Assembly: GCA_026914155.1 (NCBI GenBank)
Contig: JAPPGH010000031.1
Span: 1 to 64,000, forward strand
Source of the DNA: Candidatus Palauibacter rhopaloidicola
Lineage (GTDB): Bacteria > Gemmatimonadota > Gemmatimonadetes > Palauibacterales > Palauibacteraceae
Length of the DNA stretch: 64,000 nt
Direction: 5' to 3'
The stretch's first letter is position 1. Each line of letters begins with the position of its first letter. This document shows, piece by piece, positions 14,454 through 21,798 of the stretch. Under the pieces are notes generated by a model. The model searched no databases and had not been told where the DNA came from. It saw only the letters and a list, made by a program, of their open reading frames with translations. The position numbers and the translations under genes were made by a program.

Positions 14454-15698
14454 ATGACGAACGTACAAAAGCTGACGGTAGAGGCGTCCGAACTCCGCGA
14501 GGCGCTAAACACGCTCGCCGGAGATGCGGAGGCTGACGAAACCGCGATCAACGAAAAAACGGCGGAGTATCGCCGCGTGGAGGCGCGGTTGCGGGCCGCG
14601 ATCATCGCGGAGGGCGAGACGCGGGAGCCGGTCGAGCCGGGCGGAGACGCGGAGGCGCGGGAGCGGGACCGCCTCATCGGGGCGGCGGACGTTCGCCGGT
14701 ACGTCTCCGCCGGGCTGCGGGACCGGGCGCTAGAGGGCGCGGAGGCGGAGCTAAACGCGGCGCTTGACTGTCCCGACAACCGGCTCCCGTGGGAGATGCT
14801 GGCGGAGCCGGAGGTGCGCCACCGCGCCGACACGGTGACGGCGGCTCCATCGGACGTCCCGCGCCGCCCGCAACGGACGATCCCGCGAGTTTTCGCCGAT
14901 TCCATACTCCAGTATCTCGGAGTTGAGATGCCGCGAGTAGCGGCGGGCGAGGCGGTTTATACGCACGTCACCGCCGGGGCGTCACCGGCTCCCGTGGCGT
15001 CCGGCGTGGCGAAAGACGCGGAGGCGGGAACGCTCACCGCGATTACGATGAAGCCTATCCGGTTCTCCGCCGCCTATCGGTATCAGGTGGAGGACCGGGC
15101 GCTCTTGGCGTCCATGCCGGACGTACTGCGTTCCGACCTACGGGCGGCGCTCCGCGAAGAACTTTCGGACGTGGCGCTAAATGGCGACGGGGCCAAGCTG
15201 ACGGGCGGCGAGGCGACGGAAAAAGCGCCGGAGGGCTTCATCGGGTCTGACGCGCTCGGGACCGCGCCGACCGATCCCACCGACGCCGCCACGTTCACCA
15301 ACTTCCGCTCGCTGCTTATCTCCGGCGTGGACGGGAAACACGCCTACACGCTCGGCGGCGTCCGGGCGCTCTTGGGCGTGGCGGGCTACAAGCGGGCGGC
15401 GGCGGCGACTGATTCCGCGCTCCAGACTGACGCGCTGGAGTTTATGGCGAGGCGGGGCGGTGGCGTCCGCTCTACCGCGCTCATCACGCCCGCATCGAAT
15501 ATCGAGCAAGCGGTGATTTTCCGGGCCGAACGCGGCGGCGGTTCCGCCGTGTTTCCGATGTGGCAAGGCGTGGAGATTATCGAGGATCGTTACACCGGGG
15601 CGAGTAAGGGCGAGGTACGGTTGCAGCTTATCGCGCTCGGGAACTTCAAGATTGTTCGCACCGCCGCCTATGGGCGGGCGAAACTGAAGGTTGCGTAA
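14454..15698 (+). CDS. HK97-type major capsid protein with N-terminal scaffold domain
   Basis: 414 aa. Residues 1-75 are a charged coiled-coil delta/scaffolding domain (LTVEASELREALNTLAG, INEKTAEYRRVEARLRAAI), and the rest is the HK97 fold. Recognisable parts are the E-loop/spine region (ITMKPIRFSAAYRYQVEDRALL), the P-domain with LSDVALNGDG, and the C-terminal strands (PMWQGVEIIEDRYTGASKGEVRL, LIALGNFKIV). Cleavage of the delta domain by the adjacent protease is expected. The presence of its own capsid separates the element from classical PICIs that remodel the helper capsid. No auxiliary decoration protein was seen. Confidence 0.87.
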   Translation: MTNVQKLTVEASELREALNTLAGDAEADETAINEKTAEYRRVEARLRAAIIAEGETREPVEPGGDAEARERDRLIGAADVRRYVSAGLRDRALEGAEAELNAALDCPDNRLPWEMLAEPEVRHRADTVTAAPSDVPRRPQRTIPRVFADSILQYLGVEMPRVAAGEAVYTHVTAGASPAPVASGVAKDAEAGTLTAITMKPIRFSAAYRYQVEDRALLASMPDVLRSDLRAALREELSDVALNGDGAKLTGGEATEKAPEGFIGSDALGTAPTDPTDAATFTNFRSLLISGVDGKHAYTLGGVRALLGVAGYKRAAAATDSALQTDALEFMARRGGGVRSTALITPASNIEQAVIFRAERGGGSAVFPMWQGVEIIEDRYTGASKGEVRLQLIALGNFKIVRTAAYGRAKLKVA

Positions 15699-15701
15699 CC
15701 G

Positions 15702-16274
15702 ATGCTGTACGGGGTTCGGTGGCGTGCGTCCGGGGCGGTGGAGGCGACCGGGCGCACGCTGGCCGGTACGGTGGTCCAGTATGGGGACGTGGCGGAAACG
15801 CCGGAGGGACCGGAACGGTTCGAGGCGGGAGCTTTTGGCGACGTGGAGACCGTCGCAACGGCGCTCACGCTAACGCACGATCATCTCACGCCGCATCTCG
15901 TGACGACCGGGGCCGGGCTCACGCTTGCCGACGATGGCGAGGCGTTCCGATTCCGGGCCGAACTCCCGCCCGGCAAGCTCGCGGACGGTGCGCTTGATAT
16001 GGTCCGCTCCGGTGCGCTCGCGGGTGCCTCCATGAGTTACGTCCCGCTCCGCGAGCATATGGCCGATGGTGTGCGAGTTGTGACGCGGGCCATGATGCCC
16101 GCTCGCGGTATCGCGCTCGTACATGCTCCGGCGTTTCCCGCCTCCACGGTGGAGGCGAGGGCGGCGGCGACGGCGAACGCGGCGGCGTTTCCCGCCGTGA
16201 TGTGGACGGTAACGGGGCCGGAGGTACGGGAGCCGGTAGAGGGCCGGAGGGAGCGCCGGAGGGTGTTTCTATGA
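15702..16274 (+). CDS. Prohead maturation protease (S78-like)
   Basis: 190 aa. Catalytic His is probably His59 or His61 in LTHDH and the nucleophile Ser110 in AGASMSYV, matching the H...S pattern of HK97 gp4-type proteases. A family-typical VHAPAFPAS strand follows. It should cleave the scaffold domain from the capsid protein encoded just upstream. Starts 3 nt after the capsid stop and overlaps the portal start by 4 nt. The order capsid-protease-portal is the reverse of the common portal-protease-capsid. Confidence 0.87.
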   Translation: MLYGVRWRASGAVEATGRTLAGTVVQYGDVAETPEGPERFEAGAFGDVETVATALTLTHDHLTPHLVTTGAGLTLADDGEAFRFRAELPPGKLADGALDMVRSGALAGASMSYVPLREHMADGVRVVTRAMMPARGIALVHAPAFPASTVEARAAATANAAAFPAVMWTVTGPEVREPVEGRRERRRVFL

Positions 16275-17359
16275 GGCTAGCGGGACTCTGGCGGCGGAGA
16301 ACTCCGGCGGGACGCCACCGGGCCGGGAGCGCACCGTATACGGAGGCGTGGGAAACGCTCTTGATGCGGGCGGCGTCCGGGACTCTCGCCGCCTCCGCCG
16401 CCTCCACGGCGGCGCTTGGGGCCGCGTCCGGGCTTTTCGCCCGTTCGCTTGCCGGGGCCACCGTCCGGCCAGGTGGACACGCGAGGGCCGGGGCCGTCTC
16501 TCGTTCGGTTCTCTACGCCATCGGGCGGGACGTGATCGAGACCGGCGAACATCTCTCGCTCATTGACATGGACACGTCCGCTCGTGTCCGGCTCTTGCCG
16601 GTGGCCGCGTGGGACGTGACCGGCGGGCCGGACCCCGAAACGTGGCGTTATGCGCTCACGCTGGAGGGACCATCGCAAGCGGAGGTTGTCACAACGTCCG
16701 GGGCCGGTGTCCTCCATATTCGGCTATCGCCGGACCCGCGCCGCCCGTGGCGCGGGCGCTCGCCCATCGCCGCCGAAACTGACCGGCTCGCCGGAGGGCT
16801 GGAGCGCCAGCTTGCGGGCGAGGCTGGCGGGCCGGGCGGGAAGGTTTTCCCGGTCCCGACCGTGGGGCGAGAGGGCGAGGCGGCTACACAACTCGCCGCC
16901 AGTCTGAAAACGGCGGCGGGCGGAGTGGTGATTCAAGAGCAAGCGGCGTTTTCCGGGCGCGGCTCCAGTCTGAACGAATACGGGGCGCTCGCCGTCCGGG
17001 GCGGTTATCAAGCTCACACACCGGCCCGGCTCGGAATCGACCCAAACGCCGCTACCGTCGAACTCCGGCGGGACGTGTTCCGCTCCGTGTTGGGGGCCGT
17101 CGGCGTCCCGTCCGATCTATTCGAGCCGGGGCCGGGCGGCGGGCAACGCGAGGCGTTCCGGCGATTCCTCCACGCCAGCGCCGCACCGCTCGCCGGGCTC
17201 GTGGGAGACGCCATCGGCGAGGCGCTGGACATACCGGACTTTGCGCTTGATCTATCGACGCTCAACGCCGCCGACGTGATGGGCCGCGCTCGCGCATACG
17301 GGTCTCTCGTAGGCGCGGGCATGGACCCCGCCGACGCGCTGGAGAAAACCGGGCTGTAA
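16271..17359 (+). CDS. Phage portal protein (HK97 family)
   Basis: 362 aa, slightly short for the family. The ATG at 16271 overlaps the protease stop, giving a start MRLAGLWRRR typical of HK97-type portals. Visible family features are SVLYAIGRDVIETGEHLSLI, the strand AAWDVTGGPDPETWRY, VLHIRLSPDPRRPWRGRSPI and LGIDPNAATVELRRDVFRSVLGAVGVPSDLF, the clip/wing and stem region. It forms the dodecameric ring for packaging and tail docking. Last gene of the head operon; about 500 bp without an obvious gene follow. Confidence 0.87.
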   Translation: MRLAGLWRRRTPAGRHRAGSAPYTEAWETLLMRAASGTLAASAASTAALGAASGLFARSLAGATVRPGGHARAGAVSRSVLYAIGRDVIETGEHLSLIDMDTSARVRLLPVAAWDVTGGPDPETWRYALTLEGPSQAEVVTTSGAGVLHIRLSPDPRRPWRGRSPIAAETDRLAGGLERQLAGEAGGPGGKVFPVPTVGREGEAATQLAASLKTAAGGVVIQEQAAFSGRGSSLNEYGALAVRGGYQAHTPARLGIDPNAATVELRRDVFRSVLGAVGVPSDLFEPGPGGGQREAFRRFLHASAAPLAGLVGDAIGEALDIPDFALDLSTLNAADVMGRARAYGSLVGAGMDPADALEKTGL

Positions 17360-17556
17360 ATCCCACCGTCCCGAAACCGCCTCTCCCGTCACGCTCACAA
17401 TCGCGACGGAGCCGCGCCAGAGCCTCCAGAATCGACGGAGAGGGCCGCGCCGGTATCAGTAGATGCCCGGACCCCGAACGTCGAAAAGAGGCACCATTAC
17501 GCACCGATTAGCGTTTTCCGGCGGGTCTGACGCAGACTTTCGGAGTGCTCCACGGA

Positions 17557-17605
17557 GGGGGGGAAAGAGAGGGGGGGACCGTAGGGGGGGAGAGATTGGG
17601 GCGGG
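17557..17605 (+). other. Putative G-quadruplex-forming sequence
   Basis: Three runs of seven G (17557-17563, 17571-17577, 17584-17590) followed by G4 (17598-17601) and G3 (17603-17605), with loops of 7, 6 and 7 nt. This satisfies the usual four-tract quadruplex rule with unusually long tracts. It lies in the intergenic region after the portal gene. A role in replication, packaging or transcription control is speculative. Confidence 0.55.
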
Positions 17606-17768
17606 TGGCTTTTCTCCGATCCTTCCACGGCGACGCCGTAGGGTTTCGAGGGAGTGAGGGTTGAGAGATGGAGTAGAGGGCGAGAGTAGGTAGGGAGGGA
17701 CTTTCGCCCGATTCCGGGGCAACCGTCGAAACGTCGCAAAACGCAGTAACGGCGCGGGTTCTCCCAAA

Positions 17769-17784
17769 TCTGCAAATTTGCAGA
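17769..17784. promoter_or_regulatory. 16-bp perfect palindrome, probable operator
   Basis: TCTGCAAATTTGCAGA is identical to its reverse complement and sits 89 bp upstream of the GTG at 17874, in the most AT-rich part of the element. The form is that of a site for a dimeric helix-turn-helix repressor. No such repressor is obvious in the element, so the binder could be a host or helper-phage protein, or one of the unrecognised small proteins. Confidence 0.5.
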
Positions 17785-17873
17785 ATAGGGGAAAGCGCAG
17801 GTCCGGTGCGGATGGACAGACCCGGCGGTATCTTCCCCGCGACCGCAGGTTGAGCACGAGGAGCGGAGGAACG

Positions 17874-18353
17874 GTGACGGAGGATACGAGGGACCGGAGA
17901 TGGCACGAGGGCGAGTGCGTCCGTTGCGGCCAGCTTGGCGCGGTGGATGCCGAGACGCGGTTAGACACCGCGTGTTTTGTGCAACTCGCGGACGCCGTGC
18001 TTCACGGTCGGAAAGTGACGGGTCCCGGCGTGGACGCGGTGCGGGCGCGGTTCGGATTGCTCGTGAGGTATGATCGGGAAGCGGCGGAGCGATACCTGCA
18101 CGAGATTCGGGAGACGTGGGCGGCGGTTGTCGGCGACCAACTCACCCGGACGGAGCTACAGGAAACCGCCTCCGTCCTCCGAAGGCTCGCCGACGTGGTG
18201 AAGGGCTACGCGGAGCGCGCCGGAGAGCCGGACCCGGACCGGATGCGCCACGTTGTGGACCTAACGACCGTCGCCGCCGGATGTGAGGCTGCCGCCGAAG
18301 CTGCGGACGATCCCGCCGGACGCGCGTTGGCGCTGGAAAGGTGGCTCACCTAG
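17874..18353 (+). CDS. Hypothetical protein at the right end of the element
   Basis: 159 aa, not recognised. GTG at 17874 with GGAGG at 17865-17869; a start further upstream is possible but lacks a ribosome binding site. The N-terminus has a single CVRC knuckle (residues about 14-17). The rest is predominantly helical (LLVRYDREAAERYLHEIRE, ELQETASVLRRLADVVKGY). A segment resembles the C-terminal half of the protein at 10293, the other hypothetical protein flanking the structural genes. It has its own intergenic region with a palindrome, so it may be separately regulated, for example a cargo or interference gene or a regulator. Function unknown. Confidence 0.55.
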   Translation: MTEDTRDRRWHEGECVRCGQLGAVDAETRLDTACFVQLADAVLHGRKVTGPGVDAVRARFGLLVRYDREAAERYLHEIRETWAAVVGDQLTRTELQETASVLRRLADVVKGYAERAGEPDPDRMRHVVDLTTVAAGCEAAAEAADDPAGRALALERWLT

Positions 18354-18419
18354 ACCGCCCGATCATTCGGGCATCTTCGGGTCCGGGCCATGTTCGAGGC
18401 GCGGACTCGACTCCATAAT

Positions 18420-18436
18420 CCGTTTTACCGAAACGG
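18420..18436. promoter_or_regulatory. Inverted repeat near attR
   Basis: CCGTTT and AAACGG arms around TACCG, about 80 bp left of the right core, in the 145-bp gap before the rejoined ATP-grasp gene. A CATAAT hexamer at 18414-18419 just before it could be a -10 element but has no good -35 partner. It may be an integrase arm site or part of a promoter that now drives the ATP-grasp gene. Confidence 0.3.
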
Positions 18437-18498
18437 TTTATACCGCCTCTCGCGTACACCGCGCGGAGGTAGTACCTTTTACTGGAGCCGGATTTTTG

Positions 18499-19716
18499 TT
18501 GAACGTCCTCATGGTATCGCCGGGCTACCCGGCCGAGATGACCTGGTTCACGCGCGGGCTCGCGGAGGTGGGAGCGAACGTCATCGGCCTGGGCGATCAG
18601 CCCGGGGCGGCGCTGCCCGAGATCGCCCGGGCGAGCGTGTCCGACCACCTGCAGGTGAGATCGCTGGCCGATGAGGCGGACGTGATGCGGCAGGTCGCCG
18701 AGTTCGCCGCGCGAACACGGATCGATCGCGTGGAGTGCCTGTGGGAGCCCTTCATGATCCTCGCCGCGCGGCTGCGCGAGATGCTGGAACTGCCGGGGCC
18801 GACCGTCGAGCAGACGCTCCCCTTCCGCGACAAGGAAGTGATGAAGGACGTGCTCGACGCCGCCGGGATCCGGACGCCCCGCCACGGGAGGGCCACGAGC
18901 AACGCCGAGTGCCGCGAGGTCTCGGAGCGCGTCGGCTTCCCCCTCATCGTGAAGCCCGTCGCCGGCGCCGGCTCGGCCGATACCCACCGGGTCGATTCGG
19001 CGCGGGATCTGGAGCGGGTCCTTCCCGCCCTGCGGCACGTCCCCCAGGTCACGGTCGAGGAGTTCATCGAGGGCGAGGACATGACCTTCGACACGGTCAC
19101 GGTCGGAGGCGCCGTGGCGCACTACAACATCTGCCGCTACTGGCCCCGCGCCCTCGAGTCGAAGACGCACGAGTGGCTCAGCCCCATCACGTACGCGCTG
19201 CGCGACGTGGAGGCGGATGATGTCGCCGCCGGACGCGAGATGGGGTTCGCCGTGCTCGCCGCGCTCGGATTCGAGACCGGCTATACGCACATGGAGTGGT
19301 ACCGGACCGCGGACGGGGAGGCCGTGTTCGGCGAGATCGCCGCGCGTCCCCCCGGCGTGCGGACGGTCGACCTCATCAACTTCGCGAGCGACATCGACAC
19401 CTACCGCGGGTGGGCCGAAGGCGTCGTGCACGCGACGTGGTCGCAGCCGGTGGAACGGAAGTACAACGCCTGCTGGATCGTCAAGCGGGCGCGTGGACAG
19501 GGCCGGATCCAGCGCATCGAAGGGCTCGGCCCGCTGCTCCAGGAGTACGGCGAGCGGGTGTGCAGTCTGGATCTGCTCCCGGTGGGGTCACCCCGGCGGA
19601 ACTGGCAGGCGACGCTCGTCTCCGACGGGATGATCTTCCTCCGGCACCCGGACCTCGCGGCGCTGGAGACGATCGCCGGCGAGTTCGCGACGCGCCTGCA
19701 ACTCTACGCCGCCTAG
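18499..19716 (+). CDS. ATP-grasp ligase whose first codons are supplied by the integrated element
   Basis: 405 aa with TTG start; GGAG at 18484-18487 lies 11 nt upstream. Rossmann-like N-terminus (MNVLMVSPGY), ATP loop PLIVKPVAGAGSADT (Lys152), VEEFIEGED, THMEWY and EIAARPPGV, the same order as the paralogues at 6408 and 7756. The native start is stranded at 9018-9043 on the far side of the element; codons 1-6 here differ in DNA (TTG AAC GTC CTC ATG GTA) but almost preserve the protein (one Ile to Val change). The gene thus remains intact after integration, though its native promoter is 9.5 kb away. Its TAG overlaps the stop of the convergent branching-enzyme gene by 2 nt. Confidence 0.85.
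   Translation: MNVLMVSPGYPAEMTWFTRGLAEVGANVIGLGDQPGAALPEIARASVSDHLQVRSLADEADVMRQVAEFAARTRIDRVECLWEPFMILAARLREMLELPGPTVEQTLPFRDKEVMKDVLDAAGIRTPRHGRATSNAECREVSERVGFPLIVKPVAGAGSADTHRVDSARDLERVLPALRHVPQVTVEEFIEGEDMTFDTVTVGGAVAHYNICRYWPRALESKTHEWLSPITYALRDVEADDVAAGREMGFAVLAALGFETGYTHMEWYRTADGEAVFGEIAARPPGVRTVDLINFASDIDTYRGWAEGVVHATWSQPVERKYNACWIVKRARGQGRIQRIEGLGPLLQEYGERVCSLDLLPVGSPRRNWQATLVSDGMIFLRHPDLAALETIAGEFATRLQLYAA
18517..18524 (+). other. attR core (right junction)
   Basis: TCGCCGGG, identical to 9036-9043 and in the same codons (Ser-Pro-Gly) of the ATP-grasp start. To its left is element DNA carrying a substitute start; to its right the uninterrupted host gene continues. Joining 9018-9043 to 18525 onward restores an open frame reading MNVLMISPGYPAEM without any shift, which supports these limits. 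Confidence 0.6.
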
Positions 19717-21731
19717 CGGCCGTCCTCGGGCTCTTCGGCGCGCTGGAGCAGGAGGAAGCCCAGCGGCGGGAGATCGACGGCGAGCGAGGCGGGACGCGCG
19801 TGGTGAGGCGCCTCCTCGGCGCGGGCCGAAATCGTGGCGCGCCCGTTCCCCCCGAACTCCGGGTCGCCGCTGTCGAGCAGGACGCGGTACGGCCCGGCTT
19901 CGGGCAGGGCGACCCTATACCCCGGCCACGCGGTGGCGGAGAAGTTCGCGACGACGACGACGGCCCCCTCCCACTCCGGCCGCCACCGCAGGTAGCTCAG
20001 CACGTTGCGCTTCGCGTCGTGCACGTCCAGCCACTCGAAGCCTTCCGGCGCGTGGTCCAGGGCGTGCAGCGCGGGTTCGGTAGTGTAGAGACGGTTCAGC
20101 GCGCGCACCCAGCGCCGGAGCCCGCGGTGCATCCCGTGCGCCGGGTTCGCTGACGCATCCGGCAGACTCCAGTCCAGCGCGCCCTCCTCGTGCCATTCCC
20201 GCCGCTCTCCGATCTCCCCTCCCATGAACAGGAGCTTGGCCCCGGGGTGCGTCCACATGTAGCCGAGGAGGAGGCGGAGGCCGGCGAACTTCTCCTCGTC
20301 CGTCCCCGGCATCTTCTCCAGGAGAGAACGCTTTAGGTGAACGACTTCATCGTGCGACAGGGGAAGGAGATGCCGTTCCGTATGGGCGTAGTGAAGCGAG
20401 AACGTCAGGCGTCGGTGCAGGTGGGGCCGCCGCTCCGGCGGAGCAGCCAGCACGCGGAGCGTGTCGTTCATCCATCCCATGTTCCACTTGAAGTCGAACC
20501 CGAGCCCGCCCTCGCCCACGGGCGCCGTCACGCCGGTCCACGCGCTGCTCTCCTCCGCAAACAGGAGGACGCCGGGAAAGCGGTCATGGACCATCTCCGA
20601 CAGCGCCTTGAGGAAGGCGATCGCGGCGAGGTTCTCGCGTCCTCCGAGTTCGTTCGGCTCCCACTCTCCCTCTTCCCGGGAATAGTCGAGGTGGAGCATC
20701 GACGCCACCGCGTCGACGCGCAGGCCATCCACGTGGTAATGCTCGATCCAGTGGCGCGCGCTCGAAAGGAGGAAGGAGAGGACCTCCGGCCGGCTGAAAT
20801 CGAAGGCGAGGGTGCCCCAGTCCGGATGAACGGCCTGAGACTCCTCCCCCATCTCGTAGAGGGGCGCCCCGTCGAACGTCCTCAGGCCGTGGAGGTCCGG
20901 GCCGAAGTGGCCCGGCACCCAGTCGAGCACGACGCCCAGCCCCAGGCGGTGCGCCTCATCCACGAAATGCGCGAAGTCCTCGGGAGGCCCGTAGCGTGAG
21001 GTGGGGGCGAAGTACCCGACCGTCTGATATCCCCAGCTCCCGTCATAGGGGTGTTCCATGACGGGGAGGAGTTCGATGTGGGTGAAGCCCAGATCGGCGG
21101 CATAGGGCAGCAGCTCCCGGGCGAGCGCGCGATAACCGAGCCACGAGCCGTCCGCGTGCCGACGCCAGGAGCCGGGGTGGACCTCGTAGATGGACATGGG
21201 ATGGTCGGGGGCCGCGCGGTCCGGGCGAGTCTCGCACCACTCCGCATCCGTCCATTCGTACGGGGCGGTCGAGGCGACGCGCGATGCGGTGCCCGGCCGG
21301 ACTTCGGCGGCGCGCCCGAGCGGATCCGCCTTGTCGACCGCGACGGCGGGCCTGTCCGGTTCCCCGTCCCCGTCGGTCCCGGAACGCACCTGGAACTTGT
21401 ACAGGTCTCCCGGCCCGACGCCGGGGAGGAAGCGTTCCCACACGCCGGCGTCGCCCACCCGAGACATGGGATGCGCCGTTCCATCCCACGCGTTGAACGA
21501 GCCCACGACGCTGACGCTCCGGGCGCGCGGGGCCCATACGGCGAACCGCGTCCCCGCCTCCCCGCCGCGCTCGCACGGGTGCGCGCCGAGGAGGTCGTGG
21601 AGCGCGGACTCCCGTCCCGCGTGGAACGCCTCGAAGTCGGGAGCCTTCAGAGGGAACGAAGGATCGCGCGCCGGGGTTTGGAGAGGTCCGGGGGGGCCGC
21701 TAGTTTTTTTGTGTTCGATCTGCCACCTCAT
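19713..21731 (-). CDS. glgB: 1,4-alpha-glucan branching enzyme
   Basis: 672 aa from the ATG at 21731, a normal GlgB length. Residues about 55-130 are the CBM48/E-set domain (FAVWAPRARSVSVVGSFNAWD). A GH13 catalytic barrel follows with DGLRVDAVAS (nucleophile Asp340), FAEESSAW (acid/base Glu393) and LPLSHDEVVH, then a C-terminal beta domain. It forms alpha-1,6 branches in glycogen. It is divergent from the glycogen synthase gene, the two starts being about 67 bp apart, so they share a regulatory region. A further upstream in-frame extension exists but would overlap glgA. Its stop overlaps that of the convergent ATP-grasp gene. Confidence 0.9.
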   Translation of the reverse strand: MRWQIEHKKTSGPPGPLQTPARDPSFPLKAPDFEAFHAGRESALHDLLGAHPCERGGEAGTRFAVWAPRARSVSVVGSFNAWDGTAHPMSRVGDAGVWERFLPGVGPGDLYKFQVRSGTDGDGEPDRPAVAVDKADPLGRAAEVRPGTASRVASTAPYEWTDAEWCETRPDRAAPDHPMSIYEVHPGSWRRHADGSWLGYRALARELLPYAADLGFTHIELLPVMEHPYDGSWGYQTVGYFAPTSRYGPPEDFAHFVDEAHRLGLGVVLDWVPGHFGPDLHGLRTFDGAPLYEMGEESQAVHPDWGTLAFDFSRPEVLSFLLSSARHWIEHYHVDGLRVDAVASMLHLDYSREEGEWEPNELGGRENLAAIAFLKALSEMVHDRFPGVLLFAEESSAWTGVTAPVGEGGLGFDFKWNMGWMNDTLRVLAAPPERRPHLHRRLTFSLHYAHTERHLLPLSHDEVVHLKRSLLEKMPGTDEEKFAGLRLLLGYMWTHPGAKLLFMGGEIGERREWHEEGALDWSLPDASANPAHGMHRGLRRWVRALNRLYTTEPALHALDHAPEGFEWLDVHDAKRNVLSYLRWRPEWEGAVVVVANFSATAWPGYRVALPEAGPYRVLLDSGDPEFGGNGRATISARAEEAPHHARPASLAVDLPPLGFLLLQRAEEPEDGR

Positions 21732-21798
21732 CGCGGCGCGTCCGTCCGGACCGGGCGCCGTCCCTTGCAGCCACACATACACCACTTCGCGACGAAGT

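Larger units (their letters stand above)
17360..17873. other. Non-coding stretch of the element with G-tracts and a palindrome
   Basis: 514 bp with no frame that looks protein-coding. It contains a run of G-tracts at 17557-17605 and a 16-bp palindrome at 17769-17784, both listed separately. Base composition is uneven: the left part is purine-rich on the plus strand, and the region around 17700-17790 is relatively AT-rich, suggesting a regulatory region for the gene at 17874 or an origin or packaging-site region (cos/pac). No repeats long enough for an iteron array were seen. Confidence 0.55.
9036..18524. mobile_element. Integrated capsid-forming phage-satellite-like element (cf-PICI-like), about 9.5 kb
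   Basis: Bounded by an 8-bp identical core (TCGCCGGG at 9036-9043 and 18517-18524) lying in the same codons of one ATP-grasp gene. Contents in order, all plus strand: tyrosine integrase, small hypothetical and zinc-ribbon proteins, a possible small terminase, head-tail connector, an unknown 37-aa frame, gp10-like protein, large terminase, HNH nuclease, HK97-type capsid, prohead protease, portal, and a hypothetical gene before attR. No tail, tape-measure, lysis, primase, helicase or recognisable repressor gene is present. That combination matches capsid-forming phage-inducible islands, which package their own DNA in self-made heads and take tails from a helper. Alternatives are a decayed prophage that lost its tail half or a minimal GTA-like remnant; the intact, tightly overlapping genes argue against decay. 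Confidence 0.78.

Noticed and set aside
17360-17873. CRISPR or iteron array in the element's non-coding region
   Set aside because: The G-runs are irregular in spacing context and there are no repeated units with spacers.
9036-18524. Complete prophage
   Set aside because: No tail, tape-measure, baseplate, lysis or replication genes; the size is far below a tailed phage genome.
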